This document shows, one piece after another, positions 12,905-26,111 of a stretch of DNA of 64,000 bases. Both the position numbers and the translations under genes were made by a program. Where the stretch lies: the NCBI GenBank assembly GCA_946699065.1, contig CAMPDV010001060.1:1-64000 (forward strand). Direction: 5' to 3'. The notes under the pieces were generated by a model. The model worked only from the letters and a program-made list of their open reading frames with translations. It searched no databases and was not told the DNA's origin. Origin of the DNA: Loxodes magnus (lineage: Eukaryota; Ciliophora; Karyorelictea; Loxodida; Loxodidae). Within the stretch, counting starts at the first letter, position 1. Every line of letters starts with the position of its first letter.

Positions 12905-13384
12905 ATGATGGCAATAATAATTAAAAAGGGAAGAAAAACATTAATAGTGCACTTTGAGAATATAGAATATACGTAAAAGATATAGAAATAATGGAGTAAA
13001 ATATACCAACATTACAGTATAGAAAGATATTATTTGATAATTATGTAGTAGGAACACCCAACTATCTGAGATGCAATAAAAACAGAAAAGAAGAAATATG
13101 CTAAATATTTAGAATAAGATCGAGATGTAATGGGAGCTAGGGTTGCTTAAAAGAAATCACCTAATTGTGACAAACAATGCACTTACTGCAATGATGCAAG
13201 AGAAAATGAAAGGAATATCATAGAAAAATGTGTAGGATTCAAAGAAGGAAGATAAATATGTATAAGAAATCTAAGAGCAATAGGAGAGAGAGATAAGGAA
13301 TTGAACTATTTAATATAATATGAAGTACAGATAAATTCGAGAAATTTATTAGAACCTAAGAAGAGTTAAAAAAATTAAAGATGA
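12905..13384 (+). CDS. Possible RT C-terminal fragment, 159 aa
   Basis: The frame from ATG 12905 to TGA 13382-13384 is basic and carries a Cys cluster, CDKQCTYCNDARENERNIIE, followed by KC about 80 residues before the end. The spacing recalls the C..C...H..C finger behind reverse transcriptase in non-LTR retrotransposons, although the expected His is Asn. One TGA reads as Trp (PTIWDAIK). No RT catalytic motif is found next to it. It ends just below the 3' end of the oppositely oriented coiled-coil frame. It could be an unrelated zinc-binding protein. Confidence 0.45.
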
Positions 13385-13441
13385 CTTGATATTAAAATAT
13401 TATATCAAATGTATAATAATAATGAACTTAAAGTTAAAAAG

Positions 13442-14233
13442 TCTTGCAATACCTGGAATCTCAACCAGTTTCTTGCTGCCCTTTTTTTAACGTGGATGGA
13501 TACCACGACCAAGTTTTTTACGTGGGAGGTAACCACTAAAAATCTTCCGAGTTTCCAGCAAATATTTTTCTTTTATAGACTCCGGCTTCAGTAATTCATA
13601 GCCTATTAAGAGTCTTTCACGTTCTTAATTGTTCTTTTAATTATATTTATTTTCAGCCACCGCAATTTTTCAATAAATGTCATCTTGACTTGCAATACCA
13701 ACATTGTTTGGTTTATCTTTTCAAAGGTTTTTTCTAAAATACTTTTTTTCAAGCTGATTTATTCTTTTTATTAAATCTTATTCAATATTTTCATTTTTCT
13801 GTTTTTCTGCAACATCTTTTTAAATTAATTCCTTTTCAATGATCATGTCTTGATTTTGTTTAAGGTTCGTTTGAGACTATTAGTATAATTATTATTCCGT
13901 TACTAAATTATTCTGGATTAACTGACGTCTAATTATTAACAATTCATTATTTTGATCATCTATGAAGTTCATTAATTCTCTGATTTTTTCTCCTTGGTTG
14001 TAAATTATTTCTTGATACTCAGAAATTTTATTTTTCATTTAATCGAGATATAAAAAAAGTTCTGAATTCTCTCCAATCTTGCCTGGATTCTTCTGAGCTG
14101 CTCCTATCATAATTTTACCTTCTGATGAGGAGCTCGATTTCTCTTCTAGTTTTTGTTATTTAAGTAATTGTTTCGCCGCTTTCCTTTTTGCGCTTCTAGT
14201 TAAGTTTTTGGAAAGGCGAATAGATTGTTCCAT
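13442..14233 (-). CDS. Coiled-coil protein, ORF1-like, about 264 aa
   Basis: The frame starts MEQSIRLSKNLTRSAKRKAA, a basic N-terminus. It continues through a long Gln/Glu/Asn/Lys/Leu-rich coiled coil with many TAA/TAG Gln codons and two TGA Trp codons. It reaches YLPRKKLGRGIHPRQKKGSK near 13480, after which the sequence becomes hydrophobic and AT-rich. The true C-terminus is therefore uncertain. The composition matches the other coiled-coil frames of the window. No enzymatic motif is visible. Confidence 0.55.
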
Positions 14234-14414
14234 TTTTTTTAATATCAAATATATACTAGAAAAAAGGAAAAAAGGAAAAAAGAAAAAAAAAATGCATAGA
14301 GAAGATAATTTAATGAAAAAAATAAATTGGAAAATACTATAGAGCAGAAAATTTTTTTTTTTATGAACTTATAAAACTTGGTTAAGAAGAAAATAATTAG
14401 AAACGAAAATTAAC
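14234..14414. other. Short purine-rich gap
   Basis: The plus strand holds AAAAAGG-type runs around 14262-14292 and nothing else I can name. Confidence 0.4.
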
Positions 14415-14628
14415 ATGAAAAGTAAGAAAAAATAGAGGAAAATAGCAATAAAGATCTAATAAAGCGAAGATAGATAGAAGACAGAAGAACATGGATAATA
14501 TAAAGAAAAAAGACGAAGATATATGTAATTAATAAGAGAAGAATTTCTATTATCTGAAGGTTTACTTGAAGAAACGGACATATTGAAATATGGAAAGAGC
14601 TGCTTAACAACTAGGTACACTCTCTATA
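14415..14628 (+). CDS. Small basic ORF fragment
   Basis: The frame MKSKKKQRKIAIKIQQSEDR continues to KRRRYMQLIREEFLLSEGLL and KYGKSCLTTRYTLY. It then runs into the 3' flank of giant-gene copy 2 without a terminator. The composition is coding-like and of higher GC than the surroundings. The product is not recognised, and the 3' end seems cut by the boundary of the large inverted repeat. Confidence 0.3.
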
Positions 14629-14679
14629 ATAAAATTTATTTATTATTTATTATTTAAGATTAATTTAATTAGTTAATAG

Positions 14680-17600
14680 TTTTCAAGCATAAAGGTTTGA
14701 AATTATTCTCACAAATGCAGTTATCAAAGATTCTACTTCTTGACATTATATCACTTTACCTCCTAATTCGTTTGCTATATGTTCAAGTATATCAAATTTT
14801 TCATTTCCAAATCCAATAGCATAAAATTTCAACTTTTCCATTAAACTTATATTCTATTTAATAAAATTAATTTCTTTTCCTGGATACTCAGCTTGACCAT
14901 TTGACATTATACATAGTACATTTAAATCGAAATATTAAAAATGCTAATTTATTAAATCGTTTGCTTTCTAAAATGGTTTATTTAAATTAGTATCTCCTCC
15001 AGTAAATTTTATCAAATCTATTAAATTATTTTCTGGAACTTAGCAATTACAATAAATTTAAGCTTAATCGTTATATCCAATTATAGAAATTCTGGAAGTT
15101 ATTTTGAGACGTTTATCTTCTTAGAATTTATTTAAAAAATTTCTAACTGCTTTCTTTAAATTATACCATGGAGTATTTTAACTATTTTCATCTTTAAAAA
15201 ATTTAAGTCAGTAACCCAACATAGAACTACTAGTATCAAGCATTAGAATATAATGAACTTTAAGAAATCCTTCTAGTCTATTTTGATTAGCTTATAAAAA
15301 TTTAATTTAAATGTTTTTTTTAATTGAATATCATTAACAAACCTTTTAACCAAGATAATTTCAAATTTTAATATTTTTCTCTATTACCAAATTTTATTTT
15401 TCTTTAATTAAAGCATCAAATTTTCAATTTTTCAATTATTATTTATATTAAATCCATTTCATAATATTTCCATCAATACTAATTTCATTATGATCTTCTA
15501 TTTCATTGCAGCAAAGAGTAATAGCATTATTATTTCCAAATATTCTATTCCCTCCAAAAGCTTATATTTAATGACCGATTTGGCAAGCATGTATCCTATC
15601 AGGTAAAGACTAAGTTTAAGGATGATCAACATCACATTATCTTCTACAAAGTTTGCAAAATTCTAAGCAACCATTTAATTAAGTCTTAGAATCTTAAAGA
15701 TGCTCTCCAATGATTTCTTCTACTTTAATACTATTTTTCATTTCAACTTATACTTTTTCAATTAATTTGTTAAGTTCTTTTAAAAAGTAAACCAAATCAG
15801 TTATTCTCTAGTTTTCATCAAGAGAAAGTATAATATTTACAACATTAGCTGAAAGTCTCATATCTTCTCTGATATCTGAAGATAAAGTATAATTTTAATC
15901 TAAAATAAATTAGATATTGTTAATTGTGATAACTTCTTTTTGCAGTCACTTATTTTATATAAATTTTATGAAATATTAATAAGCTGCCTATTAACTATAT
16001 ATTTCCAGCTGAATTTAATCAACTTAGTATTTTTACTTTACTTCACTTTCTTATTACTCTGTTTTGAAAGTTTTACTTGAAGAAGTAATCTTTGCCTCTT
16101 CAACAAGTTCCTAAAATTTTTAAAAATAATCAGTCAGAGATTTAATATTTTGCTAAATCATATCCTCATAATCTTGTTAAGTCTTTTAAATCATGGAATC
16201 TACTAATTCTTTTCATAGTTTATCAAGCATATTGTTAAAAAAATTCTTAGGATCTACATAAAATTCTACTGCATCATCTTCTTTAATTTTAAATAATTCG
16301 GTTTATTCAATTTGCTAATGAGCAAATTAAGTTTCTTAAGATATATTTTCTTAAGCTTTTTATAATAAGAAATCTTCTATTTTTTAAATGATTAGAGATT
16401 TTTAAAATTAGTTTTATTTGATAGATAACATTTTTTAATTAAAATCTTAAATACATTTTTCTTTATTTTCTCTTACTAATTCTTTTTTTAATTTCTGTAC
16501 TATTTAATTTGCAAGAGAAGAATCTATTAGAGTATCGTTACAAGTAAGAAAAGCAATGAACTTTTCTTTTTGCAATTCCTTTTAATCATTTCAAATATAT
16601 AAAGGAGCTAACTCTTTGATAAGTTCTAATTACTCCGCTAAAGCAGTTAAATATGTTTGAGCAACAAGATGTAAGAAACGAGTTCCCTTTTCCGAAATTT
16701 CTAAACAGAATGGCTGTACTTCATCATTAATGTTTTATATCAGTGATTTTATACTAATTGCTATGCTTTAAGTAAGTTTTTAAGTTATCTCAACAAATTA
16801 ATTTTTATATTTATCTTTTTAATTTCCTTTTAATTTAGAAATTAAATCGGATATAGTTAAATTTTCTACGTTTTTACCAGTAATTAAATAAACTTATAAA
16901 ATACTCATTTCTATATCTTTTATTACTTTATCCCAAATTATTTTTTCATGAAAGTACGTAAGAGTACTCTTGCATTCTTATTATTTCTCTTATAATGGTG
17001 ATTTCTAAGGATCTTCAATGAATTTAAAGTATTTTTATTAGTTTTATTCTAATTATGATATGAAATGCTATTCGAATTCATAATTTATCCAATAATTTCT
17101 AAATAAACCTCCTTCATTTTAAACTTTTGTATTTGTAACTTTTTCTATATAATCTTAATATTAATAATTTCACATATATTACTTAAATTATATTTTTCTA
17201 TTTGTATTATTTTAATCTACCTAATTAGTATTCCTTAAATCAAAATAATTATATTCTTTATTAATATTAAAATTAAGGCTAGTAAGATCATTTTAACAAT
17301 TGAAATATTTATTAGTATTTTCATATATGTCATATACAAATAATGATATACTACTTATTATTTATTCATTAGGACTATCTTAAATAGAAGAATATTGTTT
17401 ATAAGTTTTATTTTAACATTAAGATTATTCACTTAGCTATTAATTAATAATTTTTAATAAAACTTATTCTATATTTTCTAATTAAGTAGTTAAATTTTTG
17501 CTATCTAGATAAAAATATTAGCAATCTGTTTGAATATATTAAGGCAGTTTTAATAATGCATCATAACCTTTTTATTTTAATTTCTAATAGGTTCATCATT

Positions 17601-20600
17601 TGTCTAAGAAAGCCTCTTATAAAGTTTTTATCAACTTATGGAACTAAAATCTCGATTGTATAAATTTTATTCATTAAAATTATTACTATATATTCTGTTA
17701 TCTAACAAAATTTTCAGAAAATCCTTAAAGATATTTTTTTTATTGGTTTTATCAAATAAAAACATTTTAAATTATAGGATAAATTTTATTTCCTGTAAAA
17801 TAGAAGAAACTTCCACTCCAATTTGGTTTTTTTTGTTCTTTTTAAAAGAAATCAACTCCTTATTTTTTAAATTCTTAAAGAAATTCTTTTTCTTCCTAAA
17901 TATTTTAAAATTAATTATCAATAATTTCAAGTTAATATTGATTATGTACTAACTAAAAAGTATCTTCATTAATAGTATCAGAGTTTCTTAACATTTAACT
18001 AATTTAACTTTGTATTTAATCCCATGCGTTTATGAATAACTACTTGGCTTCATTTTGTTCATAACTTTTTTTTTCTTGTAAAGCTTTTTTGATAAATGTT
18101 TATATTCTTAGATTACCTAACTATTAAGATTTTTAATCGGCATATTTTGCTATTTTTTCATTGGAATATGAATGTCATTGTTATTTTTAATGTTAAAACT
18201 ATCGATTAAGAATATTTTTTTTACTTTCTCTTAAATTATAATTTATATTTTCGTTGCTGCAAATGTTTTCATACTCCTCCAAAATTTTTTGCTAAAGCTA
18301 GTGAAATTTATCGTCAATTGATTATTTAATTTGATAACTAATATTTTCTATTTTAATTTAAACATTTCCTTAATATACAGCTTGTTATAATTCATTTTAG
18401 ATTATTATTTCCAAATCAAGTTTATGATCTTCAAACTTTTATTCTAAATGTTCTTAAACTAAATTTTTAATAGTTTCATTTAGTTTTAAGCTTTGTTTTT
18501 TTTCATCCAAAATAGTAAATTATGTTATTCCTGTAAATTTTTAAGTAAATGCTCAATGACTAGATGCAAACTCGAACCACTCATTTAAATTGTAATTACT
18601 TTTTTTTTCTGATTCATATTATTTAGCTCTCTATAATATCTTTTTTCTTAAATCCTCCAAATTTTTAGAAAATTCATTTGAAGGTTAATTAATTCTAAAA
18701 CCCTCTTTACCCGATCTATCAAACGCAAAAGGAAGTGTAATTACATTTTCTTAAGTAATTTTAAACAATTTTTAATAATTTTTATTATCTTAAGTACTAT
18801 TCTGGCTTAAGTTTAATTCAATTTCTTAAATAGCTTATTCTATTCCTTTTATACTTTTTTGCATTTCAGTTTCATTTATTTGAGCCTGCATATTCATAAT
18901 AATGTAAATACTTGGCTATTAAATAATGTTTTATTTAAAGTTGAAATTGCATTTATTGCAAGTTTTATTAATTCAGACATCTACTTATTCATTTCACCTT
19001 TGTTGCATATAAGAACTACATGAGATACACACATTATATAAAATACTATTCTTCTATCAAATTACTCACCTCTCCCTTCAACTGATTAAATACCCTCTGT
19101 ATCTAATAATAATATTTTGGACTATTTTAAACACAAACTATTATCAATTTAAACTTAAGAGGCATAAACTCCTTTAGTACATCTTCCAGCTGATGTCAGA
19201 AATTATGTGCCAAATAAATAATTAAGTAGAAGAGATTTTCCTGAAGATTGTGGACCTATAATACTTACTACTAATACTTAGTCCTAGCCTCATTAATGAA
19301 TTTAATCATAAATACCTGTTATGAATTGTAAATTATTTCCATCAATAATTTCGAATGGTTATCCTAATTCTACTTATTGTTATACTAACTCGAAATAAGA
19401 ATTCTTAGATAATTAGCCCTAATTTTAATTTTATACTTAACTATTGGCTTTAGAATATTATCCTAGGTAATATAATTCTCTAAATACATATTCTAAACTA
19501 ATTTATTTCTAATCAATTTTATTATTTATTTTATCTATCTCTATTAAAATCTATCTTTTTTTCTCATTCTTTAAATCTTCTTATTCTAATTATTATTTAT
19601 ATTTAAATATTTCTTAATTTAGAGGTTATATTTACTATTCTAAGAATCCTTTCAATAGTTTAGATAATATTTGAGAAATCCCAATAAAGTTTTAAGACTT
19701 TATAATATCATTAAGAATTTTAATTGTTTCAGTTTATTATTATTATGACAGTTAATTTTTACATTCTTCTATTTTATTAAGAAATTACTCTCTCTATTAT
19801 TAATTAATATCGTTTTTTTGTTAGATTTGAAGCTAACAATTACAAATATCTTCCATAATTCTATTGCATGGTCATAGTTAATTTTCACTTTATTCTTGAA
19901 CGGTTTTTTATATTTGGTTTAAAAATTTTTAAGCCAATTCTAAACATTTACTTATATCTTCGTTAGTTGAAATGTTTTATATAACAAACTGATAGAATAT
20001 TTGCATTGAATCCAATCTCATTTAGAAATTTCCAAAAAACTCCTTATAATTTTACGTTTTTTACATAATAGTTTCTTGAATTTTATCTTTTAAATTAATT
20101 TTACTTTACTCTTCAAGATTTTCATACAAGCAAATTTTATAATAATGCATATTATCTTCTTACTCTTAATAGTAGAAACTATTTTTAATATAGCTTTAGT
20201 TATGTTCTATTATTATAATTATGCTATCTTCTTTTATTTATTTTATGACTTTTATTTGCTCTTTAAGTAATTTTTAATCATTCTGATTGTTAAGGACGTG
20301 AATTATAAAAATATTGAAAATACGATAAAGTTTCTCCAATACTTCAATTTATTAAAATCCATGTGCATCAGCAACAGGAATTCCCATTGGCTAGACAAAG
20401 TTAAAATCAAATTATACTTCAATGCTTCCATAATTGGTTAATCTATTATTATGAATTTCAAAATCTCTATTTAGTAATGAATTAATGAGAGAAGTACATC
20501 CTTTAGGTCCTTTATTAGGATTACTTTGTAGCTTAAAAGTTAAAATTGATTAGTACTATTCAAAAATATAAAAGAGCTCAGGTCAAATTATTTCTTTCCT

Positions 20601-22031
20601 TTAGTCGTCTTAAAGGTCTATTTCGTAAGAAAATAGAGTAACAGGCATAAATTAAGCACAAGAAATGCACAGAAAAATTCTTAACTGTTCATTAGCATTT
20701 TTCATAAGAAATTAAAAAAGTTAAAGTTTTGTTAAAGGAGTTTAGCTTTTTTGCTTAGATAGAGTGGTTATTAACTAAGTAAAATTTTATTTCTTTTTAA
20801 TATAATCATTAAGCAAAACTTAGAGTTAATCGCAGGGAAGTTCATTTTTATTTAAATATTCTTAAGATATTCATTATTCTATCTTTTGAATATCAAATGA
20901 AGTTAAAACACACATAAAATCTGCAATGCTCATATATTTTTCGATTTTAAGGATTTTTTAAATTTCTTTTAAGCTATCTAAATTTTATTATTTACAATTT
21001 TTAGGTTTTTCAACTTATGAAAAAATAGGATGCTTTATAATGAACACTTCAAAAAGTTCATCATATAAATTTTCATCTTCCATTTATATCTATTAGCAAA
21101 TTTCTAAAAATTCTAATTTTATTAATTCCATTTAAGACTCTTCTAATTTGATAACTTATGGCTAAAGAATTTCGAAAATTTATTTAACTTAAGTTTTAAT
21201 TTCAGTAGGAGTTTTTAAAATAAAGATTTATTCTTACCTTAGAAATTATTCAAATTACTAATCTATTTCTATTAGTTTTTTATAAAGTTCTATACCCGCT
21301 TCGTAATATTATTAGTTTTACATTATTGAAATAAGTTTTTGAGATGATTTATCATATTCTCTTTAATCAAATAAAACAAATACTTCTTCAAATGATTTTT
21401 CCTTCGAACCATATTCATCTTTAAGAATCATTACTTTCATTTTATTGCTGAATTCAGGTTTTTCTACAAATATTAACTAAGAAATTTCATTATAAAATAT
21501 TTGATTTTTTTTTTTAATTATAACCAATTATTCTAAGACTTCATCGAAAATTTCTGATTAGAAAAATATGATTAATTCATCGAAATCTTCTTTACAGTTC
21601 GGTGGACATTTGTTTAAAAAGGCTGTCAGCTGTTTTTCTAAAGATACTTTTTTTTCTTCTTAATATAATGGTGGTTTGATATCTTAACAGTTTTAAAATA
21701 ATAGCAAGTATAAATAAACACTAAGAATAAAGCTTTTTTAATTAATATCTTTTAATATTTCGTTACATTTGTTAAAATTACTCTTTTTTAATAAAATATC
21801 TAATAACCTTTTGTTTTTTTTGAATTCTTCATTTTTATCAAAGTAATTATATTAAGTGCAATAGTTTTCAAATAAACTTTTTTCTCTTTTTTGAATTAAA
21901 TAAATTAAAACTTCTTCTTATTTGTATTTGTCTAAAGAGATAAATCATAAATGAAATTAATCCATGTTTTATAAAGTTAGATTCGTCTCATTTACTTATA
22001 ATAATTCTTAATCAATATTTTATTAATTTTT
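14680..22031 (-). repeat. Left arm of large inverted repeat
   Basis: The arm is the reverse complement of 27415-34766. Many 60-base blocks are identical or differ at one base, except for a more diverged block facing roughly 28.9-30.4 kb. Net length difference between the coding arms is one base. The right boundary lies where copy 2 and the intact gene diverge upstream of QNIDQELL, and the left boundary lies 3 bp beyond the stop codon. Confidence 0.92.
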
Positions 22032-22235
22032 AAATTGGGCATCACAAGCTTGAGGTTCATTTTGAATTATTTAAGATTAATTCGCTTCTAATGTTTCGAT
22101 TTTTTAATTTTTTTTTTGATTATTTTATTCATTTTTTTCTTCTTCTTTGTTCATTTAACATGTCTACTTTTTTTCCAACTCTTTTTTTTATATAGATTAA
22201 TTCTCAACAGAAAATGTATTTCTGGATTAATCCAT
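14683..22235 (-). pseudogene. Giant GTPase copy 2 (frameshifted, alternative N-terminus)
   Basis: This copy is near-identical to the intact gene over most of its length and reads in the same frame. It retains the P-loop GPQSSGKS (about 19236-19259), DTEG, the Cys cluster and the full VWA with DTSSS and TGGDTNF. It ends ...NLYA then TGA at 14683. One T is missing in a T run at 18934-18936 relative to both other alignable copies. This shifts the frame after the GTPase core, so the copy is broken unless it is a sequence error. Its start differs: MDQSRNTFSVENQSIQ at 22235 leads directly into the shared SQIIQNE/QNIDQELL region. SAM and B-box are absent. It has TGG at the VWA Trp (15166-15168) where copies 3 and 4 have TGA. 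Confidence 0.85.
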
Positions 22236-25200
22236 TATATTTAAAAAAAATTTGAGATAATTTGCTAAGAATAGCAAATTATCCTATAAATAATAATGAT
22301 TAAATAAATTTATTATTTAAAAATTAAAGTTTTATATATTAAATTTTAAATTTTAATGCACTAATGAATTCTTTGAAAAAAAATTTTCGACATAAAAAAT
22401 TATAAAATTATCTAATATCCTCTAATTATTTTAACAATATTTAATTGTATATAAAATCTATTTATTGGTAAAATTATTCTTAAAATATTTTTAATGATGT
22501 TTAAATGATTAATTTCAATACAATTCTAAATTAATTATAGTCATTTAATTATAAACTTATTAAAGCAATAAATTTTTAATAAATTATTTAAAATATTTCT
22601 ATTTTCTACTTTTTAGTTGATAAATTTTATTAACCAAATTTAAAGAATACAGTAAATGAAGTTTTTTAATATTTAACTAAAGTTTTAAACTTTATTTATT
22701 AGTACTCTTTAATTTAAAATAGCAAAAAATGAATTTGTAAATATATTAAACACTTTAATATTTTCAAATGCTATTAAAATAAAAAATTACCTAATTAAAA
22801 AATATTTTTAATAAATCCAATTTTTTTGAAAATAAGGTGAGTTTATTTAGTGATTAATTAAAAAAAGTATTTAGTTTAAGAATTAATTAAATTTAAACCT
22901 ATAAATATAATGTTTATTTTAAACTAAACTGTGAAAAACGAATTTTAAATTAAAAGTTTAAAATTTAAACTTTCCAGCTTTAAGTGCATCAATCTAATTT
23001 TTTAATATTTTTATGCAAAATAAATGTTGAAAATATTTTGAAGCATAAAAAATGTTATTTAAAAGTTTAACCATATTTTTGATTAGAAAATATAAAGTTA
23101 TATATTATAAATTAAGTTTTAGAAGACGAAAATTTAATTTTCTTTTTTATTTATACCATAGCTTAAAAAATCTTAATCAAAGGAATATAAAAATCTAAAT
23201 ATACTAAAAAAATTAATTAAAAATTTAAGTATTTAAATATGAAATATTTATTAAAATCTAGAATTATTTTTATTTAAAGAAAATCCTTGTAAAATTTTTA
23301 TAATAAAAAAACCTGATTAAAATTTAAATTTTTTTTCTTCCTATAAAAGTAATATAAAAATAAAATTACATCTATTTCAAAAACTTTAAATCTAGAATAA
23401 AAAAGAACAATAAAAGAAAAATTTATTAGATTAATAAAAAATCCTCAAGATAAACTCTTTTTTTGCATTATAAACAGAAAACTTCAAAAAATTTAAGTGA
23501 TAATTCAGTTTAGTATTTTATCATTTTGTAAATGTTGAATTGATAAATTCTGAAAGTTTTTTTATCATTTATGAATTTTTATAATGCAAAATCTTAGTGA
23601 TATAAAAAACAAAATTTTTATTGCCCTGATTTATCAAAAAAGTTTTTTGACATTTAAATTATATTTTTTAATATACTAATATTAGCCACAAAATAATAGA
23701 ATTTTATCAAGTTTTAATCAGTTATAAATATATAAGAGTTTAATATATTTAAAACTCATAATTTTTTATATTCCTTTATATTCAATCTAAACTAATTAAA
23801 AAAATTTATTTCCCTTAAATTTGAATTTATATTAAAAATTCAGAAAATTATTTATTTAAAAGTAAGTGGAAATTCTAGCATTTTACAATATTTCAGAAGA
23901 AAAAATTAAAATAGTTTGTAAATTTTATAGATGCATCAAATATTTCAAAATTATAACTTTTTATATAATATAATTTAAGTATAAAACTAATGGTCTAATC
24001 TTATTTTCAAAACATTTTTTTACATGAATTCGAATTTATATCCTAATTTTTTAATTTTATTTCAATTTTAATTTGAATAAATCATGATCACTATATTATC
24101 ATTTTTATTAGTATAATTTTTGAAAGTAATTCATAATAATTTAGTTATTAAACTTTAATATTTGATTTAATTTTCAATCTTATATTTAAATTGAAATTTA
24201 TAAGCACTAATTAGTCTTTTGAACTAAATAAAAATAAGTCTCGCTCATGAGTTATTATTAAAAATCTTCAAAATATTTAAGATTAATTATAAACTTTTTA
24301 TGCAAACATTTTTGTACTAACTTCTTATAGAATTTTTCATTATTTTATCAGGTTTAAGTTTTGCTTGGTAAAGTAAAATTTATAAAAAAGCATTATTTCA
24401 AATTTATTTAATAGTTTTAAATCTTAACAACTATCTAATTTTTCATTAGAATTACTTTTAATTTTTAGATAAGTATTTTATAAATGCATTGCAAAAGGAT
24501 TATTAAATCTAGAATTTACCAATTTAAATACTTTTTACCTTTAAATATTAAAAATAAACTAAAAGATATTCTGAAAGCACTTTCTAAAAATAAGTAATAC
24601 TTTATAAAAAATACCAGCAGGTTTATCTAATAATGCTCAATTTATTTAATTAAAGCTTAATCTATTTGATTTATTTTCTACTAGTACATGTAATATTTAT
24701 TTCTCTCTTTCTCTTAAATTTTAATTTTCTTCTTATTAATCAATAATTTATTAATTCTTATAATAGTAAAAGTAAATTAATAATAACTAATTGTAACTTG
24801 CTAGTCTATATTATATTATAGTCAATTTAAATAGAACAATTACTTAATTACTTTTATATTTAAGTTAATATATAAAAACTATTTACAATTGATATATCAA
24901 ATGTACCTTTTTTATATTATACTTACTGTATAAAAGTCGTAAGGTAAAGTGATATATTTTAATAAAATCGGATAATTATTTATTTAAGACTGAAAATAAA
25001 GCAATTGGAATATCTTGCATAAGCATTTACTACTCATATAATTTTGCAATCATTGCTAAATATGTTTTTAACAGTCATTTAGAAAAAAGCAAGTCGAACA
25101 GTTTATCTTATCTCATAATCATTATAGTAGTAGTCAAATAAAAATAGGAATTTGCTAGAGATGTTAAAAGCGATTTATTATTACAAAATAAATATCATTC

Positions 25201-26111
25201 TATAAGATAAAAAATAAAGCAAGCAATACTAGAGCTATTTATTTAGATGAATAGAAACGATTATCTATACAATTAATCTTACTAAAGATATAAATTTTAA
25301 CTATTTGTTTTTAAATATTACAATATCTCATAATCAGTGAAATCTTTAAATAGAAGCGAATTCATTTCTTTCAACTCTGATAAAGTCGCTGTTAGAAAAG
25401 AGTAATAAATTTAAATATTATAAAAACTGCAAAATAAATCTTAATATTTCAATTTACATTTATACTTGCAAATAAGTAATTTAGCGCAATGTAAAAACGA
25501 AATATTTTAGCCTTATAAACTTATTAAAAATATAAAGACGGTAATTTAAATTAAATACCATCATATTGCTTGTAAAAAGTAAACTTTATTAAGTTACCAG
25601 AAAAATTACCCTTAATCTAATTTTTTTTCCAAATTTACCAATCTTTTATTTAGCGATTTTTAATGAATAGTGGAGGATTTAATTTTTTAATATTATGATG
25701 AATCTAAAAATGCCTTATCATAAGGAGTTAAATTAAAAATAAGATAAAGTAATAAGATAGCATCTAATTTTTAAACTTTCTTTAGTGAAGCTTCTAATTA
25801 AAATTTTAAAAAGACTAATAAAGTAAGAATTCATTAATCTGTAAATAAAGAAGAGAAGTAAGCAAACAAAAGAAATGAATTCTTGAATAGTTTAACTAAA
25901 ATAAAACGATTTTAAAACTTAAGATTGATTATATATAAACACGAGTATACTATTTAAAGGAGCTTAATCTTTGAATATAATTACTAAATAAAATAAACTT
26001 GTTTTAAACTATTCATTTTATATTCTAAACCTACTTTTTATTTAAGGAAATAAAGTAAACATTTTAGTTTAATAACCGAAATTTAAATCTTTAATAAATA
26101 TTTTTTAATAA
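22236..26111. other. AT-rich spacer between inverted arms
   Basis: About 3.9 kb of nearly pure A/T with short homopolymer runs. I find no trace of a SAM or B-box upstream of copy 2 and no RNA gene. A Gln-rich open frame near 25.7-26.0 kb is what random sequence with one rare stop would give. Confidence 0.6.

Noticed and set aside
17638-17952. Plus-strand frame of 104 codons
   Set aside because: It is the antisense of giant-gene copy 2. Equivalent antisense frames at 31611-31808, 44726-44941, 46968-47282 and 59773-60045 lie opposite the other copies.
22236-26111. tRNA or other structured RNA genes in AT-rich spacers
   Set aside because: I found no A-box/B-box pair or cloverleaf by eye in any spacer. 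A dedicated covariance search could still find one.
25700-26111. Upstream extension of the intact gene
   Set aside because: Open frame exists, but the ATG at 26112 sits at the same distance from the SAM domain as the ATG of copy 5, and the upstream sequence looks random.
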